From contig UESW01001778.1 of the NCBI GenBank assembly GCA_900491605.1, positions 1 through 64,000 on the forward strand: a DNA stretch of 64,000 bases, given 5' to 3'. The position numbers and the translations under genes were made by a program. Positions 1 through 11,822 of this stretch are shown one piece after another. The DNA is from Calamus simplicifolius. Taxonomy: Eukaryota > Streptophyta > Magnoliopsida > Arecales > Arecaceae. The notes under the pieces are model-generated. The model saw only the letters and a program-made list of their open reading frames with translations. It was not told where the DNA came from and ran no database searches. Each line of letters opens with the position of its first letter. Positions within the stretch are counted from its first letter, which is position 1.

Positions 1-424
1 TGAGATATTATGAAACTACAAACTCATGCATTTGTATGTTGATGCAATGTGAAAGACAAGGATAAGAAAATGTTGTACACTAACTTGCTAAAATTTTATC
101 TCACCTTATAGATGGACCAATTGAATTTACACTAACATCTTGTAAGATTCTTGCAATCCAATTGCTCACCAAGCTCCTAATCAAAATAGGATATAGATCG
201 ACATTGTTGAAGCAATTCTAGAAATTTTATTTGACAGCTATCTTATAACTTTTATCTATCTATAAATCCTGGTCTAAAACCTTCCGTGCAAAATAAATTA
301 TTATCAAAGGGGCCTATCAACCTTATTGCCAATTTGCAGTTAGTTTATGCAGTCGCGTTGCATATGGACCTAAAAGGCAATCCAGTTGGCATTGTGCAAC
401 TGCTGGTCTAGGATTATTAGCAAT

Positions 425-746
425 CTTTTGAAAATTAAATCGGACAACGAACCGCTTAACATTTGAATCATGGATCAATCGGTTCGATTGGATAAACCGA
501 TTTGATCGAACCGAATAATATTATAATTAATTTTTAATTTAATAATATAAATAAAATATAATACAATTCAAATAAAAAAATTTAAAAAATCTAAAAATCA
601 GATTGGATCGGTTCGAAATCCAGTCGGTTCAATGGATTTTTTTGATTTTCATCGGATCAAATAAAAGTTAATTTTAATAATAAATTTAAATCGGATTGAA
701 AATCGATTTCTGATTGAACCGATTGTATTTTCGATTTTCAAAACAC
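425..746. repeat. MITE-like dispersed repeat, copy 1
   Basis: About 320 bp. It begins near TTTTGAAAATTAAATCGG and ends near TCGATTTTCAAAAC, so the ends form an imperfect inverted repeat. The interior is rich in GGTTCGA/TCGAACC motifs around an AT-rich core of AATAATATTATAATTAA type. The same order of motifs recurs at 3951-4228, which shows a dispersed family. It has no coding capacity. A non-autonomous DNA transposon is the best reading, but superfamily and target duplication were not established. Confidence 0.5.
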
Positions 747-1180
747 TGATTATTAGGCCACATACATTGCCCACTTACATTTTTTTGGTGCAGATGGAGC
801 AGGTTAAAATTGATGGATAGGTTGGATGTAGGTTTTAGATTGGCCGGATGTGGGTGTTAAGAATATTAGTGTTTTAATCACATTATAAATAATGCTATTA
901 ATTATTAAATACCAAGAACTTGAGTTGTCATTGTTATTAATGTTGCTACAAAATATTATCATTATTGTTCCCTTTTTATGGTATTTTAATGTATTTCATT
1001 TATTTTTAACTAGTTAAAGGTTACTAACTGTATATGTAGGAGCCCGTTGACCAATTACATATCTTGTCCACCTTTTAAATCAATGGCTTCAATAGATTTG
1101 ACCGGTTTAGGTCCAATTTCAGTGGTTCCCACTCGTTTTAGATGATTCTAATTAACTGAAGCAACACACACACACATATA

Positions 1181-1441
1181 TATTCCTTTGAAAAGTCTTA
1201 TTTTGATGCTTACATTCCTATTGTCAGTTTTCCTTTATTTTAATTTTTTTAAAGTATTAGTACATCATCTGACCAGTCCCAGAATAAAATGTGTGTGTAC
1301 ACACACATGTATTCCTTATACACACACGTTTATTCCTTTGAAAAGTCTTATTTTGGTGCCCGCATTCTTATTGTTGGTTTTTCTTTATTTTAAATTTTTA
1401 TTTATTTTTAAATATATTAGTACATCATCTGACCAATCCTC
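1181..1441. repeat. Diverged direct duplication, period about 150 bp
   Basis: A segment starting ATTCCTTTGAAAAGTCTTAT and ending near TTAGTACATCATCTGACCA occurs twice, at about 1182-1284 and 1333-1434. The copies are separated by CA/TA-rich simple sequence. They have diverged by several substitutions and short indels. The 86-residue open frame across it is merely this duplicated AT-rich sequence and I do not regard it as a gene. Confidence 0.6.
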
Positions 1442-3950
1442 AGGATGAAATAGATGAGAAGATAGAGAGTTGATGTTTGGTTGGTAGTTACATGTAAATA
1501 AAAAAAGTCAAAACTATGAAATTAATCCAAATAGCCTCATATCAAATACTCAAGTTCATTTGTTGCCAATTAACTTCCACTCAAATTTTTGAGTAGCAAT
1601 ATGGTTTTGACTTGCTAACAGATTAATTGGGCCAGTAAATGGGACTGAGGCATTACAAATGGTATCAAAGCTAACTTGAGTATGTGGTAGTTCATGGATA
1701 AGAGGAAAAGGCTATCCATGAGACGATGGTAAAGTTTCATCGTGGCATGGAGCCACCACTCTTATAGCATCAACAATCCGGCTTGGGATAAATTCTGGCT
1801 AGCTTGCATTATAATACCTTAATAGATGGAGATTATAATATCCTAAAATAATCTTGCATCAAATGACAAAGAAAAAATTTAAGTGTTTATTACAAGGATA
1901 GTCCCACATTAGATTAAAAAAAAAGTTTAATTGCTTATAACTCAAAATCACTTGCTACTAATGAATTTTCATTCGTGTTTTTGGACCATGTAATTTCAAC
2001 CCCCATTAATGAATTGATTGGGCCAGTATGATTGCACTAGTTGAAATGTATGCATAAGTACACGCAAGTGCCAATATATATCTTATATATAGAAATATTT
2101 AGATATAGAATATGTTTTAAAGATTAATATAAAATTATAATATTAGATGTATATTAGATACTAACGGATCTTCCTGATGAAATTGTTTATGATTTATTTG
2201 CTATATTATGTTAGGAAAGTTTATATAAGTATTTCTGGCTCACCAACAAATCTCTATGAATTTGCTATATTATAGGATGTGTGAAACTCTTCTCGTGCAC
2301 AAAATCGTAGTATTCTAACTCAAAGAGAACTTTCTTTTGGACCCAGAGTCCAGCAATGTCAGAATCTCTTTCCTACATTAGTTTAGCATGGTTTATGCCT
2401 TCAAGGGAGGCATATAATTATGGTTATTATGGGAATTGGAAAAGGTGGGAATTGTTGCTGCTTATATGCTGTGAGGAGAGGTTTTTGATGATTTCCTTTT
2501 CGAGTTAAAAGGATGCAATTGATAATTAGCGTGAAACATGATGATCTAAGGATGAAAAAGCCTATATTGCAATGTATTATGAATTATGTGGAGTACAAGG
2601 CAATTTAAAGAAGAGGTTTGCTATAGCATCATTATTTTTAAAATGATCTTTATCATTGATTAGAATAGGATTATTTATGATATTTTGTTAGATTTATTGA
2701 TTGTCCTGTTTGTTTCATAATCTTTTTATTTTGGATAAACCCTCGATTTCCTTCTTCGAGCCTCTTTCGAATTGACCATCTCTCTTGCTTTTCTAATTTT
2801 ACTTTTCCAATGCTACAAAGAAAACAAAAAGAATTGACCATCTCTCTTGCATGGATTTGTTGTATATGTTAAATTACATTTTTTAAAAATCTTATGATTA
2901 GAAAATGCATGACATTTAATTTGAAGATTAGATATATAAAGTAACTATTAATGTAATTAATATGATGATATTTTGACATAAAAAATGATTTATAAATTTT
3001 ATAAATTTGATAGCATATCCGGTTTTTATAAACAAATAATTATAGTTACTTACTAAGTAAGTATTAGCTCATAAAATATATAATTATCTTTTTAGAGATC
3101 AAGACATATGAAGAAAGGATTCGAATAGAAGCTGACCTATGTGACTATAGGATTTAATTTTGCAAGTATGCGGTTAATTATTGTATCTTAAATCCATCCT
3201 TGAGTCTAAGACATGACACTCCTTCTCATGCTCTGCACCAATAGATATCTCAGCTTTTACTATTAAACTTACTGATGACCTTATTTCTATATCATCATTC
3301 TCATCATTTATATTTTTGATGGTGTTTGGGGTCACTATTGGATTCCAACTCCATTAGTGTTTAGTTAATAATTAATAGGCAATAGGGACTAACAATTTTA
3401 AAATTTAATATTGTTATTTGAAAGTATATATTTAGGGTCTCACAAAAGGAGATCTTTATACTTGCCGACCTTCTACTCTTATAATCATATTAAAGAGTTC
3501 TTATGGATTAAGTTCTTTTTTGTTTGTTTTATTGAACCTTAATCTATTCCTTTCACTGTGGTGCTTGGAAACGTATATAAATTTGTAAGATCAAATAAGT
3601 AGATTACAACTCTGTGCGTTTATTTCTTAATTGTTTTTTATGCGCTCCTCGAACTTGCCTTTATACATCATGCACATATCTTGCCGATAAGGATGTCCAG
3701 GATACTTCATGAGACTTTTTAAAAGATACCAAATTATTATAATGACTTAGGACTTTGCTTCAAAATAATTAACAAAAAATTATTATTTGATTTTCAACGC
3801 TCTCAACCATTCTAAACTTGCCGGCGTATACATATATAAAAGTCGCTGCAGGGGTCCATGCCTTCTTGAATGCGACGTCCCTTCCCCTGTTTCGCTATTA
3901 TTTGATTAAGAAAAAGAGGAAGAAGAAGAAGAGGCTTTGCTGGGTTGTTT

Positions 3951-4228
3951 TAAAAATTGGATTGAACAATGAACCGGTCTAACTTGGGTCATGGGTCAAC
4001 CGATTAGATTGAATGAACTGATTTGATCAAATCAGATAATATTATAATTAAATTTTAATTTAATAATATAAAATAAAAAATAAATATAATTTAAATAAAA
4101 AATTAAAAAAAAATTAAAAATCGGATTGGATCGATTGAAATTCGGTTGGTTCAATAGATTTTTTTAATTTTTATCAGATTATATAAAAATTAATTTTAAT
4201 AATAAAATTGGATCAGATCAATTTTCGA
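3951..4228. repeat. MITE-like dispersed repeat, copy 2, interrupted by LTR element
   Basis: Shares with copy 1 the run of motifs from GAACAATGAACCGGTCTAAC through the AT-rich core to AATTTTAATAATAAAATTGG. The far terminal repeat is missing because the sequence switches at about 4229 into the LTR of the Ty3/gypsy element. The gypsy element therefore apparently inserted into this repeat. The other half should lie beyond the N at 15753 and is not in this window. Confidence 0.5.
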
Positions 4229-5323
4229 TTGCGGCCGACTCAAGTATAGTGGATGTCGGGCAGGCTGGAATCACTGGGCGCGTAGAAGGGCCATCGTCTT
4301 CCTCCAAGAACCTGCAAAAAGTCCCGGACCGGTGGTTCCGGCGGAGACCCTCCGATGCCCAAGTTAGTGAGTCGTCGAACAGGGATATGATCTTTTTAGA
4401 ACTTTTGTCAAGTAAGCTTTTTTTTTGAGAGAGAAAAAGAGAGAGTCCCCTTGCCATGGAGCTCAGGTCCTCCTTTTATACCTGTTGGGGGATCCGTATA
4501 CCATGGTCTATTGGAACCGTCAGATCTGTTCTGTTACGATGTTTCATCGAACGGTAAGTTGTTGCTAGATAAGGGCCGCTTATAGCGGTAACTGCTAATC
4601 AGGCTGACACGCCCGAGCAATCCGGCAGTAGTCCTTAGATCGCGGGGTCAGTTGCCCAAGACTAATCCTTGTATGAAGATCGACCCTGGGGGCCGATGCT
4701 GGGTGGTAATGCCGGATGCCAGAACCAAAGCCTTAGTACTGGGGCTTATTAAGGCCGACACCTGTGGCCAACGTTGGAGACCGATGCTGATAGCTGACGC
4801 TGGAGGCCGATGCCGGGGGCCGGCGCTGGATGCTGGCTGTTTGACTAAGAGGCCGACGCCGGGGGCCGGCGCTGGAGGCCGATGCTGGCTGTCTGGCTCT
4901 GGAGGCCGACGCTGGCTGTCTGGCTCAAGAGGCCGACGCTGGCTGTCTGGCTCCGGAGGCCGACGCTGGCTGTCTGGCTCAAGATGCCGACGCTGGCTGT
5001 CTGGCTCTGGAGGCCGACACTGGCTGTCTGGCTCTGGAGGCCGACACTGGCTGTCTGGCTCAAGAGGCCGACGCTGGCTGTCTGGCTCCGGAGGCCGATG
5101 CTGGCTGTCTGGCTCAAGATGCCGACGCTGGCTGTCTGGCTCTGGAGGCCGACGCTGGCTGTCTAGCTCAAGAGGCCGACGCTGGCTGCGGGCTCAAGAG
5201 GCCGACACTGGAGGTCGGTTCCGAAGACCGATGCTGGAGGCTTTGGGTTTCGTTGTCACATCATTGCTTTCGAAAATCATGCAGAAGATAATATTACTCC
5301 AGGGGAAACGGCCATCCGTATCA
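4229..5323 (-). repeat. 3' LTR of the Ty3/gypsy element
   Basis: About 1,095 bp. Its outer edge GCGGCCGACTCAAGTAT matches the start of the other copy at 15103. The inner edge is placed at ...CCGTATCA (5323), because this is followed on the plus strand by GATGCCCCCCCGCCCCTGA, whose complement is a good polypurine tract. The outer two bases expected from TGTTGCGG are not TG here. The copy contains a 27-bp minisatellite (separate entry) that lies beyond the break point of the other LTR. Confidence 0.8.
4876..5200. repeat. 27-bp minisatellite inside the LTR
   Basis: About twelve head-to-tail copies of a 27-bp unit built on GGCCGACGCTGGCTGTCTGG followed by a variable CTCAAGA or CTCTGGA. Because 27 is a multiple of three the array stays open in several frames on both strands, which yields repetitive reading frames with no stop. 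I treat these as a by-product. The unit resembles the flanking GGCCGACGCCGGGGGCCGGC phrases from which it may have expanded. Confidence 0.85.
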
Positions 5324-5324
5324 G

Positions 5325-5341
5325 ATGCCCCCCCGCCCCTG
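5325..5341 (-). other. Polypurine tract of the Ty3/gypsy element
   Basis: The plus strand reads TGCCCCCCCGCCCCTGA, so the coding strand has a G-rich purine run directly upstream of the 3' LTR. This is the position expected for plus-strand priming of reverse transcription. It supports both the minus-strand orientation and the inner LTR boundary at about 5323. Confidence 0.65.
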
Positions 5342-5742
5342 AGATGGGTAAGCGTTTATTTATCCGCGAAAGGGGTGTGGATATCCTCTGGATGGCCAGT
5401 TTCCGCATCATTATTTCTCCTTTGTTGGGATTAGGGAGGATTTACCTCGGGCAGCGTTATGAAAAGGCGGACGGAATCATTGTGATAAGGTTAACTCCCC
5501 CTTTTGCCGGTCTTTTCGAGCTTTTTCGAAACGTCTCCCAACTGAAGACGGACGCGTGGTTGGATCGGACGGCGAGGGGGATGTTTCGAAATGGCGCCAT
5601 GATGGCAGATTGCCCTTATCTTCCTCTCTTCCCCATTTTCTCCGCCATTGCCCCCTTTTTGAGTCCGCCAGCGCTTCTGTCTTTCGTTCGTTCTCTCCGT
5701 GCCCTGTCTTTGGCTCGCGTTTTTCTTCTCAGGTTAGTCCCT

Positions 5743-8193
5743 ATGGCTTCTTCTCCTTCTTGCTCCATTTCCGGTTCTTGGGGGGGTTCTTCCCAGTCTT
5801 CCGAGTCCCAGTCCATCCAATGGTCCACCTCATCTTCTAATCATTCACCAGAACCACGACCAGTCGATCGTTCCTCGACCGGGATCTGTCCGTCCGGTGG
5901 ACAAACTTCCGTCAAAACCCGGCCGGCGGTTGCCGGCCCTTCTAGGGTTACCAAGGAGTCCCCCGAAGGGACTGCGTCGGCCATGTCTGCTCAGGACATC
6001 GCGAATTTAAGGGCTAGGTATGGTTTCCCTCCGGACCTTCACCTGTTCGTTCCCACCCCTAACGACAGGGCAACCTCTTCCCGTTCCGGGAGGGTTGCCT
6101 TGTACGGGGCCTTTTTAAAGCCGGGCTTCGACTACCGATTCACCCTTTCATCCTTAATCTTCTGGATAGGTACTCCCTGACCCGTCCCAACTAGTTCCCA
6201 ACTCCTTTCGAACTATTGTTGGTTTTTTGGTACTCTATCATCTGCAGGGCATAGAGGCTAGCATTTCCTTGTTCCGCAGCTTCTATACCTTGCGCAAACA
6301 GTCGGGGTGGTGGTCTTTCACTCCTAGATCCAATAGGATTCTTAGGTTGTGCCTTCCTTCCTCCGTTAAGGGGTGGAAGGACAAGTTTTCTTCGCGGACG
6401 TCAGCGGGGTTCGTGGAAGCTGGGGGGTACCCAATATCGATGCCAACAGGGACGCCTCCATCCTTCCACGAGACCGGATGGCATTTGGGCAGCTCCTGAC
6501 TGCCGATATTCCCAAGTGTAATAAGCTGATAGCCGAGGAGAATCTTCAACGTGCCGGCTTGATTTCCTCGAGGGGTGAGCATTAGTCCACTCGCCTCTCT
6601 TCTCTATTCTCCCTTCTCTCTTCTTCTTTTTTTTTTTTTTTTTTTTTAACTCTCTTGCTTGCGTAGGGATGGCGCCGACATTGCACAAGCTTAAGCAAGT
6701 GGCCGCCAAGAAGAGGAAGGCCGCGGGGACTGTGTCCCCCACCGAAGGAAGAGCTGCCACCAAGGTTCCCAGGAGAGCCGATGCCGGGAGGGTTAGTGGC
6801 AGAGAGACCGACGCTGGGATGGCCGACACCGGAGGAACTATAGTCATGAAGCCCCTACGCGCCAAAGTCTCGAAGAAGGGCGGCCCCAAAAGGGCCATCA
6901 CTAAAGAGGTCGACACCCCAGAAGCCAAAGCAATGGGGCCCGTGCACATATGCGAGGCGGCCCAACCCCAAGCCGAAGAACCCGTCATGGAAGACGTGGC
7001 GAAGGCCAGGGCCGGCAAGGAGGTGGAGCACGGCCCGCCGGAGGAATCTCCAGCTCCGGCTCTGCCAATTATTTTACTTGACTTATCTCCTGATGGGAAG
7101 ACGCTGTCTCCCATGCCTAAAGAAACGGATAAGGCTCCGGCGGCAATGACGGCAACTCCAGTCGCTACCTTGCCCCCTTCGGGGCGGCAGCTGAAGCGCC
7201 CCAGCCCGTTAGGGGGCCAAAGGCGGCAGGCTCCGAGGCGGGATCAGCCTCGGTATGTCCGATGCCCAGGGAGGGGAGGAGTATCGATCCCTCCTTCCAA
7301 TCAATGTTGACGAACCATAGCCGCTGGGCTACACGAGTCATCGAGGAAGCTTCAGTGGCGGAGGTGCAAGAATACCTCCGCGGTCAAGGGTGTGTCACCT
7401 TTTTCCGTGAAGCCTCGGTGGCGCACCTTTGGGTGAGCTTTGTGCTATTACTGTCCTTTTTCTTTTCCCCTTTTTCTCCTTATATCTGAATTTTTTTTTT
7501 TTTTTTTTAGGCCCTGAACTCCCTTGTCGCCCTTAAGGATCTCTGGACCCTGAGCGACACCGCTATTGAACAAGCACGGGAGGAGATGGTCTCCCTTCAA
7601 GTGAAAGCTGAAAAGGCGGCGATGGCTCTGGAGGACACCCGGGCCACCCTGACGGGTGAGGTAGAGGCTATTCGGCTTAGAGCCAAAAAAGCTGAATACG
7701 CACTGGAAGTTGCCCAGCGCCACGCTGCCAATGAGTTGGACAATGCTCAGGTGGCGGAAGAAAAGCAAAAAGCGGCCGAGGAGAAGCTGATGGCGGCCAA
7801 GGAAAAGCTGGTGGCTATCGAGGAGAAACTGATGGCAGTAGAGCAGGAGGTATGCGTTCTAAAGACTCAGATGAGTTCTGCCTTTGCCGAGACCAATGCG
7901 GCTAAGGAAGCCACCCGCCAACACATAATCAAGATCACGGATTTGGAGGCGGTAGTGGTGGAGGCCCAGAGGAGAGCCACTGAGGCGGAAGAAAAGGGGG
8001 CCAACGCCATAGAGGATTATAAGAAATCCGCAGCCTTCGATGACGAGGTAGCTGAATCAGCGGCGTTAGCTTATGACGCCGGCTTCCAAGATTGCAAAAA
8101 GAAGTCCAGGAGCTTTACGACTTGGAAGATATCGGAGAGCTGCAGCCTGACGACGTCCCCGAGGATGATGCCCTGCCTTCGGATGCCCATTAG
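5743..8193 (+). pseudogene. Opposite-strand extra gene of the Tat element (gypsy-type transposon domain plus coiled coil)
   Basis: Runs against gag-pol, between integrase and the 3' LTR. A Ser/Pro-rich leader from the ATG at 5743 leads into MSAQDIANLRARYGFPPDLH and GRVALYGAFLKPGFDYRFTL. It continues at about 6248 with GIEASISLFRSFYTLRKQSG and PSSVKGWKDKF. This order resembles the plant family known as 'putative gypsy type transposon' (PF04195). Further right come a basic, Pro-rich segment (6669-7300) and an Ala/Glu/Lys-rich coiled coil (7586-8080) ending in an acidic tail with stop at 8191-8193. Candidate introns with GT...AG ends and long T-tracts lie near 6573-6667 and 7433-7510. Frame slips near 6390 and 8100 suggest this copy is broken. 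Its function in these elements is unknown. Confidence 0.6.
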
Positions 8194-8459
8194 CAGCTTT
8201 TTTGTTTTTCTCCTTGTTGGAAATTTTGTAAACTTCATCATCAATGAACATTTTTAATCTATCTTGATCCTTCAATTATAATCTACTTCCTTTGTTCGAA
8301 CTGCTGTGAACTGCCAGTCGATAGGATTAAGTATAGTAGGTTACGCTAGACAGGGCCATGATGCTGTCCTAAGCAACGACAAAACCAATATTCGATGGTA
8401 GCGCGGATTTTAGTTGCTATCGTCAATGCGAGGAGCGGGTCCTCGGGGCCACCACATTG

Positions 8460-9475
8460 TTGGTTTTTACGGCCGACGCTGAGCGTCGGTCTTAGGTGCC
8501 AACGCGGAGTGGGTCTTTGACTGCCGGAGCGGATCTGGTCTTTGGATGCCGACGCTGGGCACCGGTCTTAGATGCCAACGCGGAGTTGGTCTTTGACTGC
8601 CGGAGCGGATCCGGTCTTTGGCTGCCGACGCCGGGCGCCGGTCTTAGATGCCAATGCGGAGTTGGTCTTTGACTACCGGAGCGGATCCGGTCTTTGGATG
8701 CCGACGCTGGGCGCCGGTCTTAGATGCCAACATGGAGTTGGTCTTTGACTGCCGGAGCGGATCCGGTCTTTGGATGTCGACGCTGGGCGCCGGTCTTAGG
8801 TGCCAACGCGGAGTTGGTCTTTGATTGCCGGAGCGGATCCGGTCTTTGGCTGCCGACGCTGGGCGCCGGTCTTAGATGCCAACACGGAGTTGGTCTTTGA
8901 CTGCCGGAGCGGATCCGGTCTTTGGATGCCGATGCTGGGCGCCGGTCTTAGGTGCCAATGCGGAGTTGGTCTTTGATTGCCGGAGCGGATCCGGTCTTTG
9001 GCTGCCGACGCTGGGCGCCGGTCTTAGATGCCAACACGGAGTTGGTCTTTGACTGCCGGAGCGGATCCGATCTTTGGATGCCGACGCTGGGCGCCGGTCT
9101 TAGATGCCAACGCGGAGTTGGTCTTTGACTGCCGGAGCGGATCCGGTCTTTGGCTGCCGACGCCGGGCGCCGGTCTTAGATGCCAACGCGGAGTTGGTCT
9201 TTGACTGCCGGAGCGGATCCGGTCTTTGGATGCCGACGCTGGGCGCCGGTCTTAGATGCCAATGCGGAGTTGGTCTTTGACTGCCAGAGCGGATCCGGTC
9301 TTTGGCTGCCGACGCCGGGCGCCGGTCTTAGATGCCAACACGGAGTTGGTCTTTGACTGCCGGAGCGGATCCGGTCTTTGGATGCCGACGCTGGGCGCCG
9401 GTCTAGATGCCAACGCGGAGTTGGTCTTTGACTGCCGGAGCGGATCCGGTCTTTGGATGCCGATGCTGAGTTGGT
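8460..9475. repeat. About 76-bp tandem array in the 3' region of the Tat element
   Basis: About thirteen head-to-tail units of roughly 76 bp built from three phrases: GCCGACGCTGGGCGCCGGTC, TTAGATGCCAACGCGGAGTT and TTGACTGCCGGAGCGGATCC. Units differ mostly by single substitutions such as CG to TG or CA, which fits deamination of methylated cytosines. The array separates the stop of the opposite-strand gene from the stop of integrase. Large Tat-type elements are known to carry tandem repeats in this region; whether this array also exists as a free satellite cannot be told here. Confidence 0.9.
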
Positions 9476-9572
9476 CTTTTGCTAAACATACTCATTCGAA
9501 AATAAGAACGTCTATTATTCATGCATCAAATAGATTCAAGTTAATAACGATAGAATTCTATTGATAGTACCG

Positions 9573-10550
9573 TCATAAATTGTCGGCATTCCAAGTTCGA
9601 GGGAGCAGCTTCCCGTCTAGCTCCTCGACTTTATATGCCCCATGGTGGAGTACCTCTTTGACACGGTATGGTCCTTCCCATTTTGGTGCCAGCTTGCCCC
9701 CTTCCGTTGGCTTCGATACTTCAGCTCTTCGTAGGACCAGGTCTCCTGGCAGGAATGTCTTGGGCCGCACCCGAGAGTTGTAGTGTCTGGCCACTCGCTG
9801 ACGGAACGCTGCCATACGAAGATGCTCTTGATCTCGCAATTCTTCCACCAAATCCAGATCAGCCCTTAGCTGGTTGGAGTTGCTTTCTTCATGGTATAAT
9901 TCAGTCCGGGGACTAGGAGCCCCTATTTCTACAGGGATGACCGCCTCGGTCCCAAAGACCAAGCTAAAAGGGGTTTCCCCTGTGGGTGCTCGCGGTGTCG
10001 TATGGTAGGCCCACAACACACTGGAAAGCTCTTCCACCCAGCGCCCTTTGCAGCTATCTAGCCGAGCCCGGAGCCCTTGTAGGATGATGCGATTGGTCAC
10101 CTCAGCTGCGCCGTTGGTTTGGGGATGCCCTACGGAGGTGAATCGGTGACGGATTCCTAGGCCCTCGCAGAATTCTCGGAAGACCGTGTTATCAAACTGT
10201 CGGCCGTTGTCTGTGACCAGGGTGTGTGGTAACCCAAACCGACACACCACAGATTTCCAAAAGAAAGACCTCACTTTGGCTTCCGTGATTTTAGCAAGAG
10301 CTTCCACTTCGATCCACTTAGTGAAATGATCGATGGCCACAACTAGGAACTTACGTTGTCCAGAGGCAGGAGGGAAAGGTCCCAGGATGTCCATGCCCCA
10401 TTGTGCAAAGGGCCACGGTGCAGTCAGGGGGTCAGCTGGGACGCCGGTTGATGTTGGACATTGGCATGATGCTGGCAGCTGTCACACCTTTTGACGAGTT
10501 CAGAGGCGTCCTCTTTCATTGTCAACCAATAATACCCCTGACGTAGAGCT
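9573..10550 (-). pseudogene. Integrase domain of the Tat element
   Basis: Catalyses insertion of the cDNA into chromosomal DNA. The intact part (9573-10394, 273 residues) carries the core: Asp in VVAIDHFTKW, Asp in LVTDNGRQF, and Glu in PQTNGAAEVTNR. A C-terminal GPY/F-type module (PKWEGPYRVKEV) follows. The preceding zinc-binding segment (YYWLTMKEDASELVKRCDSC, about 10450-10550) is in another frame, so a one-base slip lies near 10400-10420. All three acidic residues are present, so only the frame break argues against activity. Confidence 0.85.
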
Positions 10551-10842
10551 TTGTATGCAAGGGCCCTGCCCCCCAGATGGCTCCGCATATCCCCTCGTGT
10601 ATCTCTCGCAAATATAGTTGGCGTCGGTGGGACCGACACACCTGAGGATAGGGTATGAGAATGACCTTCGGTAGAGCTTTCCTTCCATAAGGAAGAACTT
10701 CGGGGCTCGTCTTCTAAGTTTCCTAGCTTTGGCAGGGTCTTCTGGGAGGATGCCATCAGTAAAGTATTGAACGTAGGCGTCCATCCAGGAGGGCTCCTGC
10801 TCCATCGGCAAAGTTTCTCTGGTACCTCAATGCTTGGGACTT

Positions 10843-11394
10843 CTAAATGCTCCACATAAGCCTTTCCCAACATCCCATCAACCGAGGCGGCGAGATGGGA
10901 TAGGGCGTCGGCTCTGGCATTCTCTTGTCGAGGAATGTAGCTGACGCTGAAGTGAGTGAATGGGGAAACCATTGAGTGCACGCGTCTAAGTAGCGGGCCA
11001 TGATGGGATCCTTTGCCTCATACTCCTTTGTAATCTGGCCGACAACCAGTTGGGAGTCGGTGAAGGCCCTAAGGCGTTTCACCCCAAGCTCTCGAGCCAA
11101 CCTTATACCGGATAACAAAGCTTCATATTCCGCCTGGTTGTTAGTGGCTGGAAAGAGGAAGCGAAGTGCACATTCAGTCACAACCCCATCCGAGTTGGCC
11201 AAGATGAGGCCTGCTCCGCTCCCTTGAGAGTTAGATGCCCCATCCACGTAGAGAACCCACTCATCTTTGTTGGTTCCAAGGGGCTGAATGTCTGTAGGAG
11301 GTTCTTCAGGTGGCTCCATTCCCCAAGTACATTCAACCAAAAAATCTGCCAGAACCTGGGACTTCATGGCCGACCGGGGCAGAAAGATAGTCAA
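10843..11394 (-). pseudogene. Additional RNase H domain (aRNH) of the Tat element
   Basis: A second RNase H placed between the RT-linked RNase H and integrase. Visible motifs: Asp in WVLYVDGASNSQGSGAG, Glu in NNQAEYEALLSGIRLA, Asp in LRAFTDSQLVVGQI. These are the usual acidic catalytic residues. This domain, related to archaeal-type RNase H, is the established hallmark of the Tat lineage. The reading frame drifts after ARYLDACTQWF (about 10980), where the sequence resumes in another frame with FSVSYIPRQENARADALSHL. Confidence 0.8.
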
Positions 11395-11822
11395 ACTCCC
11401 CCAGCTTGAGGGCCCACCTTGCCAGCCGGCCGGAAGTATCTGGGACGAGCCAGAACTGCCTTCAGAGGCTGGTCTGTGATCACCGCGATCGGGTGGGCTT
11501 GGAAGTATGGCCGCAATCGCTGGGCAGACACGATCAATGAGAAGATGATTTTCTCCATGTTTGAGTATCGGGTCTCTGCATCATGAAGCACCTTACTCGT
11601 ATAATACACTGGCCTTTGTGTGCCATTAGTGTCCATACGGACTAGTACGGAGCTAACAGCTTCAGGAGAGGCTGCAAGGTATAGAAGGAGCTCCTCCCCC
11701 GTCGGCTTGGCTAGCAGTGGCGGGGTAGATAAGAATTCCTTTAGCCCTTCGAACGCCTCCTGGCATTCTTTCGTCCACTCGAACTCGTTGATTCGCGAAG
11801 CGCCTTGAAGAAAGGCAGACAC
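11391..11822 (-). pseudogene. RT-linked RNase H domain, catalytic Asp lost
   Basis: Begins with EFEWTKECQEAFEGLKEFL, the usual connection between RT and RNase H in Ty3/gypsy, and ends with FQAHPIAVITDQPLKAVL. Where gypsy RNases H normally have LYLDAS, this copy reads LLLYLAASPEAVSSVLVR, so the first catalytic Asp is replaced by Ala. Degeneration of this domain is expected in elements that have the additional RNase H. In this family it probably acts as a tether or fold element rather than as a nuclease. Confidence 0.8.

Larger units (their letters stand above)
1..4228. other. AT-rich intergenic region, no gene recognised
   Basis: No open reading frame here resembles a known protein and none is long enough to be persuasive. 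The stretch holds two MITE-like repeats (entered separately), a short direct duplication at 1181-1441, and a 20-base phrase repeated at about 2770 and 2834. The right edge is the insertion point of the Ty3/gypsy element. Confidence 0.6.

Noticed and set aside
4652..5434. Long open frame through the LTR minisatellite (repeated RRWLSGSGG)
   Set aside because: The frame is open because the unit is 27 bp, a multiple of three; the opposite strand is open as well. It overlaps the LTR boundary and has no known protein similarity.
6658..7310. Independent host gene for the basic, Pro-rich frame at 6669
   Set aside because: It lies within the retrotransposon and fits as an internal segment of the opposite-strand element gene, with a T-rich acceptor directly upstream.
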